A stretch of 64,000 nucleotides of DNA from Phytophthora quininea (GCA_011947345.1 JAAVTG010000759.1:1-64000); one strand, 5' to 3'. Counted from the stretch's first letter, positions 34,870 through 46,030 are shown. Program-made: numbers and translations. The notes: generated by a model not told the origin, from the sequence alone.

Positions 34870-36390
34870 TTCGTAGTGGCAAGCTACTACATCTAGCCTA
34901 GCAATGGACCTCGACTCCCAATCGAAAATCTGCGTGTACACGATGTTTCTCGTGTACACTCCCCGTCCGGGTCTACGAACCCTGGATACTCAATCAACGC
35001 CTTGAACTAGCTTCGGGAGGTCACGCAAGACAACGCCACATACAACTGGCCATGCGAACAGCACGGGGAGCCAAATATAGCCCCAAGTTTAACACCGTCT
35101 GACCTTGGGCCGTGTTAATCGTCATGGTGAATGCTGGTTGCACGGGAACTGCTTTCGTCGTAGCCGGGAGGGGAAATCGGAGTTATCGTCGTCGCTCACG
35201 AACATAATTCTCGGGATGAGTACTTCTTGGCCTGTTCGTTCTCCAGTCATAATTGTTGCTCGAATGACGTGGTCCTTCAAGTCGACGATTCGTAGACGCG
35301 TTCCGTTGCACAGTCCAAAATGCGGGTTCAGAGTTCTCATCATCATGATGGGGATGCCCTTCTTGAGCAGTAGTCTGTGAGGTAGAATCCCGTTCATGTT
35401 CACCGAGTGGAGAAACTCCTGCTCGAACAACGCTCCGTCATCCTCCACAGAATCCACCGACAAAACCCCCGCGCTGTCTCCGGAAGTCGAGCTGCGACTG
35501 CCTTGTTGATTCTGCATACCATCTCATTCTTAGTCGTCAAAACCGTCCGGCTGGAAAATATTCATCCGTCGCTACCTCCGGATTCGTAACGTCGGCATAC
35601 ATTGCGTCAATGATGCGGGTCATACCCCTTGGTGTTACCTCTTGAGCTATTTCCTCGTCCTCGTCGTCTTCTACAGGAGAATTCGGGGTCAGCATATCAG
35701 CAGGAATCTTGATGTAGTCATTGCCAAGATCAGCACGTTTTTCGTGCCGAACCCCCCAACGGCAAGCAAAAATCAGAGAAAGAGAGGATATGCTCGTCGC
35801 TTTCTCCTGTCCACTCGCTCCCAATGCGCATGTTCTGCGTTAACCGAACCTGCAAAAAGTGTCTCCACAGAGGCGATTCCTTTATACTCGCGTTGGTCGT
35901 TTCTGTAGGCGTGCCTCTCTCCACAACAGGAAGGGTCTGGCGGAAATCACCTGAGAGGACAACAACTTTTCCGCCGAAAGGCTCCTGGAGTTATCCATAA
36001 TGTCCCGCAGCGTCCGGCTGACAGCCTCAAACGCGTGGCGATGCGTCATCGGAGTTTCATCCCAAATGACCAAACTGGTCTGCTGGATAAGCATGCGCAA
36101 GTGCAATTGTTTGAAAAGCGAACACGTAGAATCCTTGTCCAGTTTCAGCGGAATTTTGAAAGTAGAATGCGCCGACGTCCGCCCATGAGAAGTAGAGATG
36201 TAATTCCACTGGACGTAACAGCAAGTGCAATCTTCCCATCCAGACGCACCCTGGCCAAAATGTGTCGAAGTAGCGTAGACTTTCCCGTTCCACTAGGCCC
36301 ATCAACAAAGAAAACCTTTTGTGAAATTTCCCGCGTGGATGAACTGCCCCCGTCCTTTTGCGAAGCACTGGTCGTCGATACCTCATGTCC
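34870..36390 (-). pseudogene. Helitron Pif1-like helicase, partial
   Basis: From 36330 leftward: KVFFVDGPSGTGKSTLLRHI (Walker A), LAVTSSGITSLLLMGG, SLVIWDETPMTHRHAFEAVS (Walker B), SPLWRHFLQVRLTQNMRI, ALFEQEFLHSVNMNGILPHR, IMMMRTLNPHFGLCNGTRLR, QEVLIPRIMFVSDD, PAFTMTINTAQGQT and HGQLYVALSCVTSR. This covers most SF1 helicase motifs through the C-terminus. Frame changes near 36170, 35930, 35830, 35530 and 35130 plus a stop after TSRS make it non-functional as read. Confidence 0.85.
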
Positions 36391-36562
36391 TGATCCTGTA
36401 ATTCAAAAGCCGGATGCTTGCCTCCACAGGAGGAATATACCGAGCATTAAAATAGCGCAGGATTTCGTTTGGCTCCTCGCGCGGGGGCCAACGGACGACT
36501 ATCACCTGGAACGACCACGATCGTCATCACGGCCCTATCCAAACTTTACGCTGTTGCCCGTC

Positions 36563-36967
36563 TTACCACTGTTTCTGTATCAATACACAATATAATACAA
36601 ATTTAACCGACTTGGCCGAAATGAAAACGAATGTATTGGCGGAGTCCATTAACAGCCAATGGCCTGTCCCTGGCGGTAGCGACGGCGGGCCGATGGCGAC
36701 CGCCACCAGGGCCATGGTCTCCTGCCGCCGGTCCAACCGTGGCAGCGGCTGCTCAGTGGCGGTGCTGTGCCAGAAGCTGCGGTGGCCGTTGCACGCCCGA
36801 CACCGCCACGATGCGCTCCTGGCACGTGGCCTCTCGAAGGCACCCCATCCCAGGAGCTCCTCGCAGCAAACGCAGCGAAGGCACTGGTGGCCAAGGCCGT
36901 CGAGGTCGAGCGGCGCACGCGTCACCTCGGCAGAGTAGCGAGCGCAGGTAACGTTCCCACGCTCCAT
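36563..36967 (-). CDS. Hypothetical Cys-rich ORF inside Helitron
   Basis: A 134-codon frame starting MERGNVTCARYSAEVTRAPL. It contains CLRCVCCEELLGW and WRCRACNGHRSFW, two CxxC-type pairs that could form a zinc ribbon, then a hydrophobic end. It lies where the N-terminal Rep region would normally be. It might be a captured host fragment or a Helitron-specific zinc finger. The opposite strand also has open frames here (high GC), so coding is not certain. Confidence 0.35.
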   Translation of the reverse strand: MERGNVTCARYSAEVTRAPLDLDGLGHQCLRCVCCEELLGWGAFERPRARSASWRCRACNGHRSFWHSTATEQPLPRLDRRQETMALVAVAIGPPSLPPGTGHWLLMDSANTFVFISAKSVKFVLYCVLIQKQW

Positions 36968-38219
36968 CGCGTTTGATTTTGGTGCTGGTTGAGGGGGGCT
37001 ACTATCGACCTCTTCATTAAGTACGTTTGGTGTGTACCACCCTACTATTCGTGTGGTCCACCTTCTCGGCCGCCTCGCTGCGCTCGGCAGCGATTGGCTG
37101 AAACTTTTCGGCGAATGGGCGCCGCCGTCGCTGGCGCTCGGCAGTCAATTGCAGCGCCGGATCTTGTCCATCGAAACTCGGCGACGGACCGACCGACTGA
37201 CAGACAAACGGACAGACAGCAAGTCTCCCGTAGTAGTCTTAAGATTTACGTCACTTGAGGAAGGTGTTCCAAGTGATGCGAGAGAACAAACTGTACGCGA
37301 ATTTGAAGAAGTGCGTCTTCTGTGCACCAGAAATACCGGTGTTGGGATGTTACGTCAGCAAAAATGGAGTACGTGCAGACCCTGAAAAATATCGTTAATC
37401 TGCGCATGGCCGACGCCAGCGAACCCCACTGAGTTACGCCAGTGGTTAGGCATGGCCAACTACTTGCGCAAATATACGAAGGACTACGCTGGTTTAATCC
37501 AGCCACTATCTTCATTACTGAAGAAGGACATCACGCGGGTTTGGAAACCGGAACACCAAGCGGCATTGGATTCAGTGAAGAAAAGTCTGTCATCAGCGCC
37601 CGTTCTGATGCTCCCAAATGACTCAAAACCGTTCCACGTCGTTTGCGATGCGAGCGATTTCGCTATCGGATGCAACTCGACGACGAGGGACACGAGCGCG
37701 TTGTAAGTTATCAATCGAGACGGCTGAAACTAGCTTAGCGCAACTACCCACTCCATGATACGGAACTCCTGGCTATGCGCTACGCTCTGGTCAAGTTCAG
37801 GGTTTACCTTCTCGGCGAGCAGTTGTTTGCTGTGTAAACCGATCACGCGTCGTTGCGGACAGCGACGAAGAGCCCTCATCTCTCTCAGCGTATGGCGAGA
37901 TGGCTTTCCTTCTTTTCCGAGTACAACTTTGTCGTGCACTATAAGCCGGGCAAGAATGATATTCTCGCCGACGCGTTATCACGTCGTCCCGATTACGACC
38001 CTCCAGAAGCACTTGGTCATCAGACGGCTGATGCGGACGAAAATGATGACAATTGTGCGGTTTGCCTCGCGTCCGGTGTTAACCTGACTGAAACCACACC
38101 TACGAGGCCACTGGGTGACGAAATAGCAGCTGCCTACGCGGCCAATCGTATTTATGCCGGTATTGTGCAGCATTTGCTCTCTCTCAATGAGTCTACACTA
38201 GGTGCTTTGTCGCCGCTGA

Positions 38220-39050
38220 GTTTTTCTTCACGATTGCGGAGGCTTTATATCGTCTTCAGGAGGAGAAGAGAGAACGCCAGGAGGCCAAGCTGGAGGCCCT
38301 CACCGCTCAACCGGATGGGCAGTATCGTTCTCTGTTGTCGGTGCAACCAAAGGGGAGATTGCAACGCGCCGCTCAAACAAGTAGCGCTCCCAATGCAGTA
38401 ACAAGCCTTCTGCCGACACGTGGAAAGAAAAAGCTCTGCATGAAACATCTCTCGAAGGCTGGTTGCTCTGGCAACGGGGTGCCAGGTCAGTGCTTCACGC
38501 CCAAAAGGGCTCATTTCGACCCCATACATTACTGGACGAGGTGAAAAAGTATATCGAGGCGTCCTTCGGTGGACTAGCTGAAGATTTTGCAGAACTCTGA
38601 AGCCGCGAGACCCCTGCACCTGGGGGACCAACTACCGCTATAGCGAAGAGCCACCAGACCGAGTCGGAGGCGACAACAGCGCTCTCAGACAAGCAACCGA
38701 CCATGTTGCAAACCCATACACGGTTTCTGGCCACTTTGTCAGCACTGAATGTGCACTGCAGAGCAGAGGTCGCGAAGAATTTAGCACAGTTTGAAGTGGA
38801 ATTTTGTGTGGACCTGCCAATACCTGACTCACATGACGGCCTGGTTGATTGCAACACCGTACGCTTTTTGTCCACCTTCGCGAGACGCTCTAAACTCGCG
38901 TTGCCTGACTTTCTTCACCTTGTACGTGGCGAAACCTCAGCCGACCCCGTCCAAACAAAGATTTATACGAACTTCTCTGGCCACCGCCGGAGGCTTTACG
39001 CAAGACATGGAGCCGCTAAAATGGCGTCATTCGCCATGGTGTAGCGCCAG
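38220..39050 (+). pseudogene. DIRS gag-like fragment
   Basis: After the Gypsy RNase H breaks off, another frame reads FTIAEALYRLQEEKRERQEA (coiled coil), then KKKLCMKHLSKAGCSGNG with VPGQCFTPKRAHF, a CxxH/C knuckle of the kind seen in DIRS-type gag. It continues VEFCVDLPIPDSHDGLVDC and FLSTFARRSKLALP to about 39045. The N-terminal half of gag is absent, so the DIRS copy is truncated at this junction. Confidence 0.55.
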
Positions 39051-39117
39051 ATTGGGTGCCTGACCGTTTCAATGTCCAGCGTGTGCGTCCAGCCAACACA
39101 ACTCTATCGATGCTCAT

Positions 39118-40846
39118 TTGCCTCAAGTGTGGAAACACATTCGTAAGAGTCAATGCGATGCCAGATACTTGGTCGTCGAGGCATCGTTGCTCGAACAGTG
39201 GACGGAGGTTTTCATATCACCGATAGCGGTCGTCGACAAAGACGGATCTGACATTCGTGTGGTCAACGATTACTCCTACCCTGACGGAAACTCGGTGGAC
39301 GACCACACCAATTGCAGCAACCTGCCACCAATCTCCTACAACCTGTTGGAGGTAACGACCGACTGGGGGTTTCGAGGGAACTCCTTGCTAGCTGCTCCTA
39401 CCAGGGAGGTCGTTGGTAACCTCTCTACAACCACCCTGTAGCTAGCTACCCATTCATAATCACTTCTCAATCCACATCTTTCCTCACAAGCCTCAGCCTA
39501 CTCCATCGACCTTCGTCTCATCCGTCTCCTACTGCAGTGCTCCAACACAACCCGCCTGGTGACATTGCCAAACGAATCTCCACCTTACGCAGGACACACT
39601 CTGAGGCAACGATCCTCCTTATGCTCGGAGACGTCGCCGGTGCGTTCACGTGCCTGTCAACGCCAACCACGGGCATATGTTCGCGTTCATTCTCAAGGAC
39701 TGCCTAATAATCGACTAAGCCTGTGGATTTGGGTGGTGTGCCTCTCCAGAATGGTACTACCTGCCCAGGTCTCTTATAAACGGGCTTTATGAGGCTGGCG
39801 ACGACCGGTCGAGACGGTTTGGCCCCCGATCAATGGCTCATTTTGGTACGAAGACCACGTCTGTGTGGAGCTCGCGGTTGGTTGGCGTTGTTTTGCGGCA
39901 AATCTTACCTTGCGCAGGGCCATGGCCCTTGTTCTGGGCCCAACAAGAATTAATGAGCACAAATTTACAACATAGAGTGAGCGCGGACACGCTCTCGGAC
40001 TGGACTGGGATACACGAACCGGTACGGTCTCGATCCCACCCGCAAATATTCTCAAAGCCCAGCACCGGGTTCGCGAGATTCTTCGTGCGGAGCGCGTCAC
40101 CAAGACAGTGCTTGAATCTGTGCTGGGCAGCTTACGCATATAGCGACGTGCTGTCCGCCGTCGCAAGCTTTCTACCAACGTTTGCAAGACACAGCTTCTT
40201 CTTCTCCACGGTACCGTAAGAGCCAACTTTCCGCACCAGCTGTCGAAGAGCTCAAATGATTTCGGGCAATTCTAAAGTCTTCACACCTTTTCAACGGGAT
40301 CCCGGTGTCGCTGTTTGCCCATGGCGAGTCATCTCCGGTTGTGAATGTACACGTGGACGCGTCAGACGAAGGGCTATGCATGATCAAAACCTGTGTTACG
40401 TCAATTCATCCGAATGCGTTTCACCGACGCAACGTATTCCATCAACTTTTGAGAGCTGCATAGTGCAACGCTCGCTGTTCTCCTATGGGGACCCACTTGG
40501 GCCCGGACGCACTCAAGCGACCACGCCGAGTTTGCTTTTGGATTGACAATTCGACAGCAGTGTCATGGGCACATTGGCGGTCCAGCCGTCAACCGAGAGC
40601 TCAGTTGTACAATCGTCTTTTGTCACTAGCCGAATTACAGTACGACCTGGCCTGCTCGGCGGCCCACATCTCTGGATCAGACAACGTCATGGCGGATGCA
40701 GGTTCAAGGGCCTTGACACCTGAGCATAATCTTTATGCAACCTGGACTAACTTATTCCGTGGTTGGATGCAGGTGACCGTGCAGGAGCCCTGCAACGATC
40801 TCTCGCGGGTTTGGGAGCTATTCTCTGCAGACACGCCGTCGTAGAC
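39118..40846 (+). pseudogene. DIRS reverse transcriptase/RNase H
   Basis: RT blocks: FISPIAVVDKDGSDIRVVND and YSYPDGNSVDDHTN, then, across a solo LTR (39344-39547), NPPGDIAKRISTLRRTHSEA and ILLMLGDVAGAF. RNase H-like and connecting sequence near 40530-40846 reads FWIDNSTAVSWAHWRS, QPRAQLYNRLLSLAELQY, HISGSDNVMADAGSRA. This order (RT-RH followed by a tyrosine recombinase) defines a DIRS-like element rather than Gypsy. There are several frameshifts between 39640 and 40480. Confidence 0.72.
39344..39547. mobile_element. Solo LTR, 204 bp, TSD CAACC
   Basis: Begins TGTTGGAG and ends CTCCAACA, an 8-bp inverted terminal repeat with TG...CA borders. It is flanked by a perfect 5-bp duplication CAACC (39339-39343 and 39548-39552). 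Removing it and one CAACC restores the DIRS RT reading frame SYN/PPGDIAK. No internal coding region remains. Confidence 0.9.
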
Positions 40847-41120
40847 TCTACCGCTCATAAGTATGAAGCGCACTGGAGATAATGGTGTCACTTTGCCCGA
40901 TTCATGAAGTGGTCCCGATGGCTGTGAGAGAATAGCGCAGAGACAAGCACCAAACTTGGGCAACTCGTAATTTATTCGTGGTATTATGGCTGGAACAACC
41001 AGCACCGCGGCAATCAGTATGCTACCATTAAACTCAAACTTGCCGGTATTCGCTGGTACCATCGCCGCCACGTTGGGATTGACTTAAATACGTCGCCAAC
41101 TTCACACATATTACTGATGC

Positions 41121-41549
41121 ATGTGGTGGGCAAACAGCACCAACGAAAACATCTTCGGTAACAATTGGTCTGACTGGGGCCAAGAACGATCAATTGGAAG
41201 AGGTGCTTGGCGGACGATGCATGCGACGACTGACCCGATAATCTGCCCGATGCAAGGTCTACTTCATATTTTCAAAGCTCGGAGGGCGCTTGGTTGCGAT
41301 GGATCATCATATTTATGCGCGGACTTGCAAGTGAACCACGAAGTGAAGGCGCTCGCTGCTGCAGTTGGGGCGTCTGCGGCCAACTATGCGACGCATTCTG
41401 TCCGGGTTGGTGGTGCCACTGCACTGCTGAACGGGGCTGTGGAGAGCCTCTCCACAAAGTTGCTAGGGCGCTGGATGAGTGATTGCTTCGAGAGTTATCC
41501 GGTCCAAGCCGCCAAAGCGACGATCGGTCTCTCGCAGGAATTAGTGTAA
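41121..41549 (+). pseudogene. DIRS tyrosine recombinase, C-terminal part
   Basis: 142-codon frame with CPMQGLLHIFKARRALG, YATHSVRVGGATALLNG (H-x-x-R catalytic pair, with V in place of the usual L), KLLGRWMSDCFESYPVQAAK (GRW and the likely nucleophile Tyr in FESY) and a stop at 41547-41549. It follows the DIRS RT/RH in the expected order. The N-terminal part between 40850 and 41120 is not open, so the gene is probably dead. Confidence 0.75.
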
Positions 41550-41679
41550 CGAGAAGAGTGACGAGCCCATACTTATAGGAGTGCCAAGCATTTACAATCT
41601 GGGGCCGATCTCCTCGCCCTCAAGCACGGGCTGAGGCGGGAAACAGGTTTGCCCCCTCAAATGCTTTGTGTGTTTGAAA

Positions 41680-42237
41680 ATGACCAAGAACGCTACTCAC
41701 CCGATTGATGTGATTGACAGAAGCGTGCTGAGGGCTGAAGAGAGCAGCTTGGAGGACACTTTCGATTCTGCAACGAGCATGAACAGTCGGACAAGCTTTA
41801 CTAGTGTCGTGGCAGGGTTTGCGCATCGGTGAGGGCGTGATGTGACGTCAACTGGACCGTGTGAATGTCGAGAATTCTGGTGTTCGTCTTGTCGGTGATT
41901 GTGTGGGAGGTTTGCACTCCAATCAGAGAAGTGTGAGCGAGTGTGTACTGGAGCACCTACGGTTTAGTACGAGGTCCTTTGTTCTTGTTCGGACAGAGTT
42001 TCTCCAAGTATCACGACATGATGCGGGATCACGTGCTGTTAGAAAGCACCCAGAACGACTACAAGTTTTTACTGGTGATGTTGGTCTTCACAGCTCCGAT
42101 GCACGTGTTGGAACGGTACGCCGAAGACTTTGGCTTGTTTGGAGTAACACTTCACAAGTGCTTGGTAGCTGGCTTGCATGTGGTTTGCTTGTTTCTACCT
42201 TACTTGTGCGAGATATTGTGGCGATTTGTCCGGGGAC
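41680..42237 (+). pseudogene. Possible two-exon host-gene fragment
   Basis: A 49-codon block from ATG 41680 (MTKNATHPIDVIDRSVLRAE ... SVVAGFAHR) can be joined by a GT-AG intron (41829-41997) to FSKYHDMMRDHVLLE. This continues with KFLLVMLVFTAPMHV and KCLVAGLHVVCLFLP, two hydrophobic segments long enough to span a membrane. The frame runs directly into the Gypsy 3' copy at 42238. I do not recognise the protein. It may be a captured or truncated host gene; the intron is a reading, not proven. Confidence 0.35.
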
Positions 42238-42624
42238 AAAGAAGCTGGGTCTTTGGAAGAGATAGATTTGCCGGACTCGTGTTTTGCTGAGAGCCACGTC
42301 ATCGAAGGAGGCGACTTGATAATTACGGGTGTTGAAGAACCTGTGGTAGGAGTGATTGCAGTAAGAAAGAACCGAGGACTCGAGCAGTTTCTCGTGCTGA
42401 CAGCCGGCTACAGTACTCACTGGGTGCTGCAATCACAACTGGAGTCGGAGGGAAAGCGCTCCTGGATCGCTTCGAGAGCGAGGAACGGAGGAGGAGCAGT
42501 GAACCCGACGTTCGACGAAGTCAGCGCTTGCAGGACGCTAACGTGAAAGTGGATGAGGACAAGATGCTCCTCTAACTGAATGTGACAATGCAAGCCTCTG
42601 GTGCAGGAGTGTGAAGTACAGAAA
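42238..42624 (+). repeat. Gypsy 3' end, near-identical to 30134-30525
   Basis: About 390 bp matching the integrase tail and following non-coding sequence at 30134-30525 with few substitutions. One difference is GGGG (30340s) versus GGG (42450s), which shifts the frame of this copy. It ends at the MULE relic near 42625. Confidence 0.85.
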
Positions 42625-42779
42625 GGGATTGTATGTTGTTGCCGACAGATTTTTCGCAGCCTCGGGACTTGTCTCGTCGACACTTCTTCGGGGTGGAGGC
42701 AGTAATGCGGCTTCTTATATCGGCAATGAAGTCGACGTCAGACCCGTTCTCGTCCTCGTTCAAGCTGAAATCTGCAATC

Positions 42780-44420
42780 TACGTCGCTTTATCTAGTTGT
42801 TCTGTTCGACTCTGACCACGTTCTTCGCTACTAGGGATACACTTCTGGGTTTTTGCATTGTCTTTCAACTGCTTATTCTTTTGAGCCCCAGGTTGTTTGT
42901 ATTTTGGTGGTGAAAGAATTGCCGTAAATGGCTTCAAGTCACTTGCCACGGAAGGTCGATTGTCACCAACATAAATGACGCCTGGTAGCCGGTGGTCTTG
43001 TACATTAACCAAACAATGCCAACGCTACAACTTTTGCTTGTTCCTGCCCTTCGTCGATTTTATAGGTGCAAATAAATGACCACACGAGATGTGGAGGTCC
43101 TCGTAGGTATTGCACGGCGAGCAGGACTTCTCTTTACATCGACTTTGTGTGTACGGGCCAATTTCGGAGGCATGCAGATAGCACCGTTATTGATACTGTT
43201 AACTCGTTGCACCCTGATGCAATCTTCCACATCGAAGACGTTTGAAGGTGCCTTGGAAACGGTGCAGCCTGCAATTCTTGATACTTCCCTGTCAAGAAGC
43301 AATTTCGCATGTGGAGTGACGTTAGCGTTCTTAGACATCCAGTTAGCAATTGGATCTTTTTCTAAAAAATTGTTCTGATGCTGACTGTGCAACAGTAACA
43401 AATGCCATAATCACTTCTTCACTCACACGGGTGTTGCTCCAAATTAATGCTTGATATTCCTCTTCTATCGCGCTGGTGGTCGCGACACCGTACAACTTGG
43501 AAGGCTTGCTGTTAGACTTCACATCTCACCATTAATCCGATAAGTACCGCACTTCGATGATCGCTGAACCGAGATACATCGCTAAAGTTTACACAACCAG
43601 CAATACAATTAGCAAAAACAAGCGAAATTCTCAGTCGTCTCCCACACCAAAATAGCCACCGCAGCAGAGATTACCTCTCTATTTTCGTCGATATATATGA
43701 GCGTCAAGCACACTTCGTTATATCTTTCATTTTTCATATCTGTGCCGTCAATTGCAGGAAAGGAATCCAATGCTGTTGATTCCTAATAACTAAACCAATA
43801 AGCAAGAAAGCTCAGAAAAAATCTACCTTTACCGTCGAGTTGGCATATGACCCGTGATCTAGTTTTTTTGCAGAGAAAGCTTTAAAGTAATTTGGTAATA
43901 AAAATTGTTGTCCTCTTCGTGCTTAGTTTTTCTTTGAAAAGTGTAATGGCGCGATACAACGAAGTTGACCGTGCGTCTACGTCAAAGCCATTAATCGACA
44001 GAATATTTGCAACTGCTCTGGCACCAAAGGTACTCATCAAACCGTCTACAATAGGGCTGTTCAGCTTCGCCATTAGAGTTAGTAGTCCAGGTGTATGTTT
44101 TACTACAGAAGAACAACACTTATCATCGAGAAGGTAAATTTTGCTAACATGCCACGATACAGGGGAACATGGCCAAATTGTGAGCTGATTATTTTCTTAT
44201 TGCAAGTTATACTTGGTTGCTTTTGAGATATTTATACAAATCATCTGCAGTTTTTACTGTTCTCTTCTTTGGATTTACATTTTTCCACACATCCACGAGA
44301 GGTCTAAAAATTGACTTGCTGTTATTGAATGCAAAATCTTTTATAAGCAGCGTGTAGGCGGCTGTTGTATGAAAGATACTGTGCAGTTTAACGCTGTCGC
44401 GACCATGAATAGCAAGTTAG
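42780..44420 (-). pseudogene. Second MULE transposase relic
   Basis: Minus strand, from 44390: NSKSIFRPLVDVWKNVNPKK (N-terminal region), GLMSTFGARAVANILSINGF, then DSFPAIDGTDMKNERYNEV with AAVAILVWETTENFACF, the DDE region around the first and second catalytic Asp. Next comes NVTPHAKLLLDREVSRIAGC and a SWIM-like stretch, and finally the basic C-terminus AILSPPKYKQPGAQKNKQLK. Many stops and frame changes separate the blocks. It is a different lineage from the MULE at 1-1831, lacking the FAR1-type start. Confidence 0.62.
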
Positions 44421-46030
44421 TTGACCTTATTCGTGGCTGGGGAGCCTGAACTAGGCCCGAGATCTTGACCGACGTCCGTAGCAATTCCACCTGGCACCGA
44501 TATAGATAACCTGGAAGTGGCAGCCGCTAAATAACACGTAAAAGGCTATGTAAATATTACAGCAACCGTTATTATTGACTACACGCATAATTTTGTATAA
44601 TATGAGAAAATACATAATTATTTTGTAAAATCCGTATATAGACAAATGAATTTGGAAATACATTATAACAAGGATTTTGTCCCATTTCATCGAGTCTTTA
44701 GTCCTCGATTCCTAGTTTGCAGGGTATGGAATTTTTCGAATCAGCCGAGTCTGACCCAATCCAACTTGTTGAGCAGGATCAAAAGTAACTACCATTTGTC
44801 GAGAACGACATTTTTCATTGCATATTTGTATAGGATACGAAAGAAATCATTTAGGACATGTTCTTTCAGCTACATACACTAAACAGAGCAGACATTTTTA
44901 CACGTGAGGACCGAAAAAGGACGTTTCGTTTCTAGAGTACCGGATTTGCGTACTTGACCCAAGATTAACAGTTATGCTCTGCGCTGGTCAGTTTTATAGT
45001 GTCAAAATAACCACAAATAGCATCATCTTGATGTCCATATCAAATTGATTAGGTATTAGTTACACGAAATATCCTAAGGTAACTTCTTGAACGTGCCGGC
45101 AAACTCGTATCTACGAAGTACGCTACCACGTTGCCTGCTCAATTAGGCTTCCAGATTCCGTTACTGTGTGTTGAGCTCATTACACGCTTGAGTGCAGCAG
45201 ACACGAAGTTAAAAAATATTTAAACAATTGAAACAAAGTGAACGATATCCTGCGTTGCTAGAAAACCATGATCGTAGTGTAGTAACCATTGAGCTTCGTC
45301 TTTGAAAATTCCACGTCATAAAGCTTCGGGCCGTAATATGACAATAGCAAATTGGTAGAGTAGGAGGAGCTGATGATAACGCGGGTTCGTTCAACAGCTT
45401 ACCGCGACTCCGTGATTATTGCATAATAGAGAGTGAACATATTTATCTAGTACCATATCATACAAGTTTTACAGTGACCCACGCGGTAGGTATTATACTG
45501 GGACAGAAAGCAACGAAATACTGATAAGCCTGGCTGAAAAGAGGTTAATTAGCGTTCTGTCTTTCTGTTTGCAATTCAAGCTACTTAATCTATTTTAATC
45601 TCACAGAAGGAATGGCAAAAGACATGTAGTTGTCATAACTTTGAAAACAATTTAAATCTGGTACTGATCATATGACGCTGCTGTGAAGCAGGCGAGTTGG
45701 GTGGGTTTTTAAACATCACGAAATTGCTATTCTTGAATTCAAGTGAAAATACTGTCTTAGCCTTCGCGTAGCCATAGTTTATATGCAGTTTTTACTAATC
45801 AGAAAATTTGAGTCAAGTACAGATTAAGTTTGACACCTTTGTATGCAGTAGTAATAAAAATCTGATAGGGAGCATAACGAGCGAAAGATACACTGGCTGG
45901 TGGTAAAGGTTACTCGATCTGCTAGATGCAAATGGTGCTGCGGAGTTGTCGGAGCAAAAGACTCTTGACGCCTTCCACGCACACGAGTTCGAACAGCTTC
46001 CAGTATGTACGCATTTTCGCTGGTTGCAGT
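44421..46030. other. No gene recognised
   Basis: 1.6 kb, AT-rich, with only short frames. 44810-44895 shares words and spacing with 18600-18725. The Copia A target site (GCAGT) ends this stretch. Confidence 0.45.

Larger units (their letters stand above)
34664..37244 (-). mobile_element. Helitron, complete ends, inserted in Gypsy RT
   Basis: A 2,581-bp element on the minus strand. Its 5' end reads TCTTAAGACTACTACGGG (from 37244) and its 3' end is CTAG (34664), preceded by a GC-rich hairpin (CCGCCGC-GTA-GCGGCGG at about 34675-34691). It sits exactly between host A (34663) and T (37245), with no target duplication. Removing it rejoins the Gypsy codons for AVDVH/LRHLRK without loss. These are the diagnostic Helitron features. 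It encodes only helicase remnants and no visible Rep (HUH) domain, so it is probably non-autonomous. Confidence 0.92.
34006..38219 (+). pseudogene. Gypsy reverse transcriptase/RNase H, interrupted by a Helitron
   Basis: RT of the same Gypsy. It begins VDHEIDLAPGTKYCFTRQWP, continues (after a frame change near 34240) VKKATGGWRIVHAFNKLNDA, CVIFSAIDLTDGFYQILM, MPQGLKNAPAMFN and SYFDDIFVRSHA with the catalytic YFDD. At 34663 it is interrupted and resumes at 37245 in perfect frame with LRHLRKVFQVMRENKLYANL. RNase H follows: KPFHVVCDASDFAIG, NYPLHDTELLAMRYAL, LSFFSEYNFVVHYKPGKNDI, LADALSRRPD. An in-frame TAG lies at 34506-34508, where TGG would be expected. The end meets a DIRS fragment near 38220. 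Confidence 0.85.
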
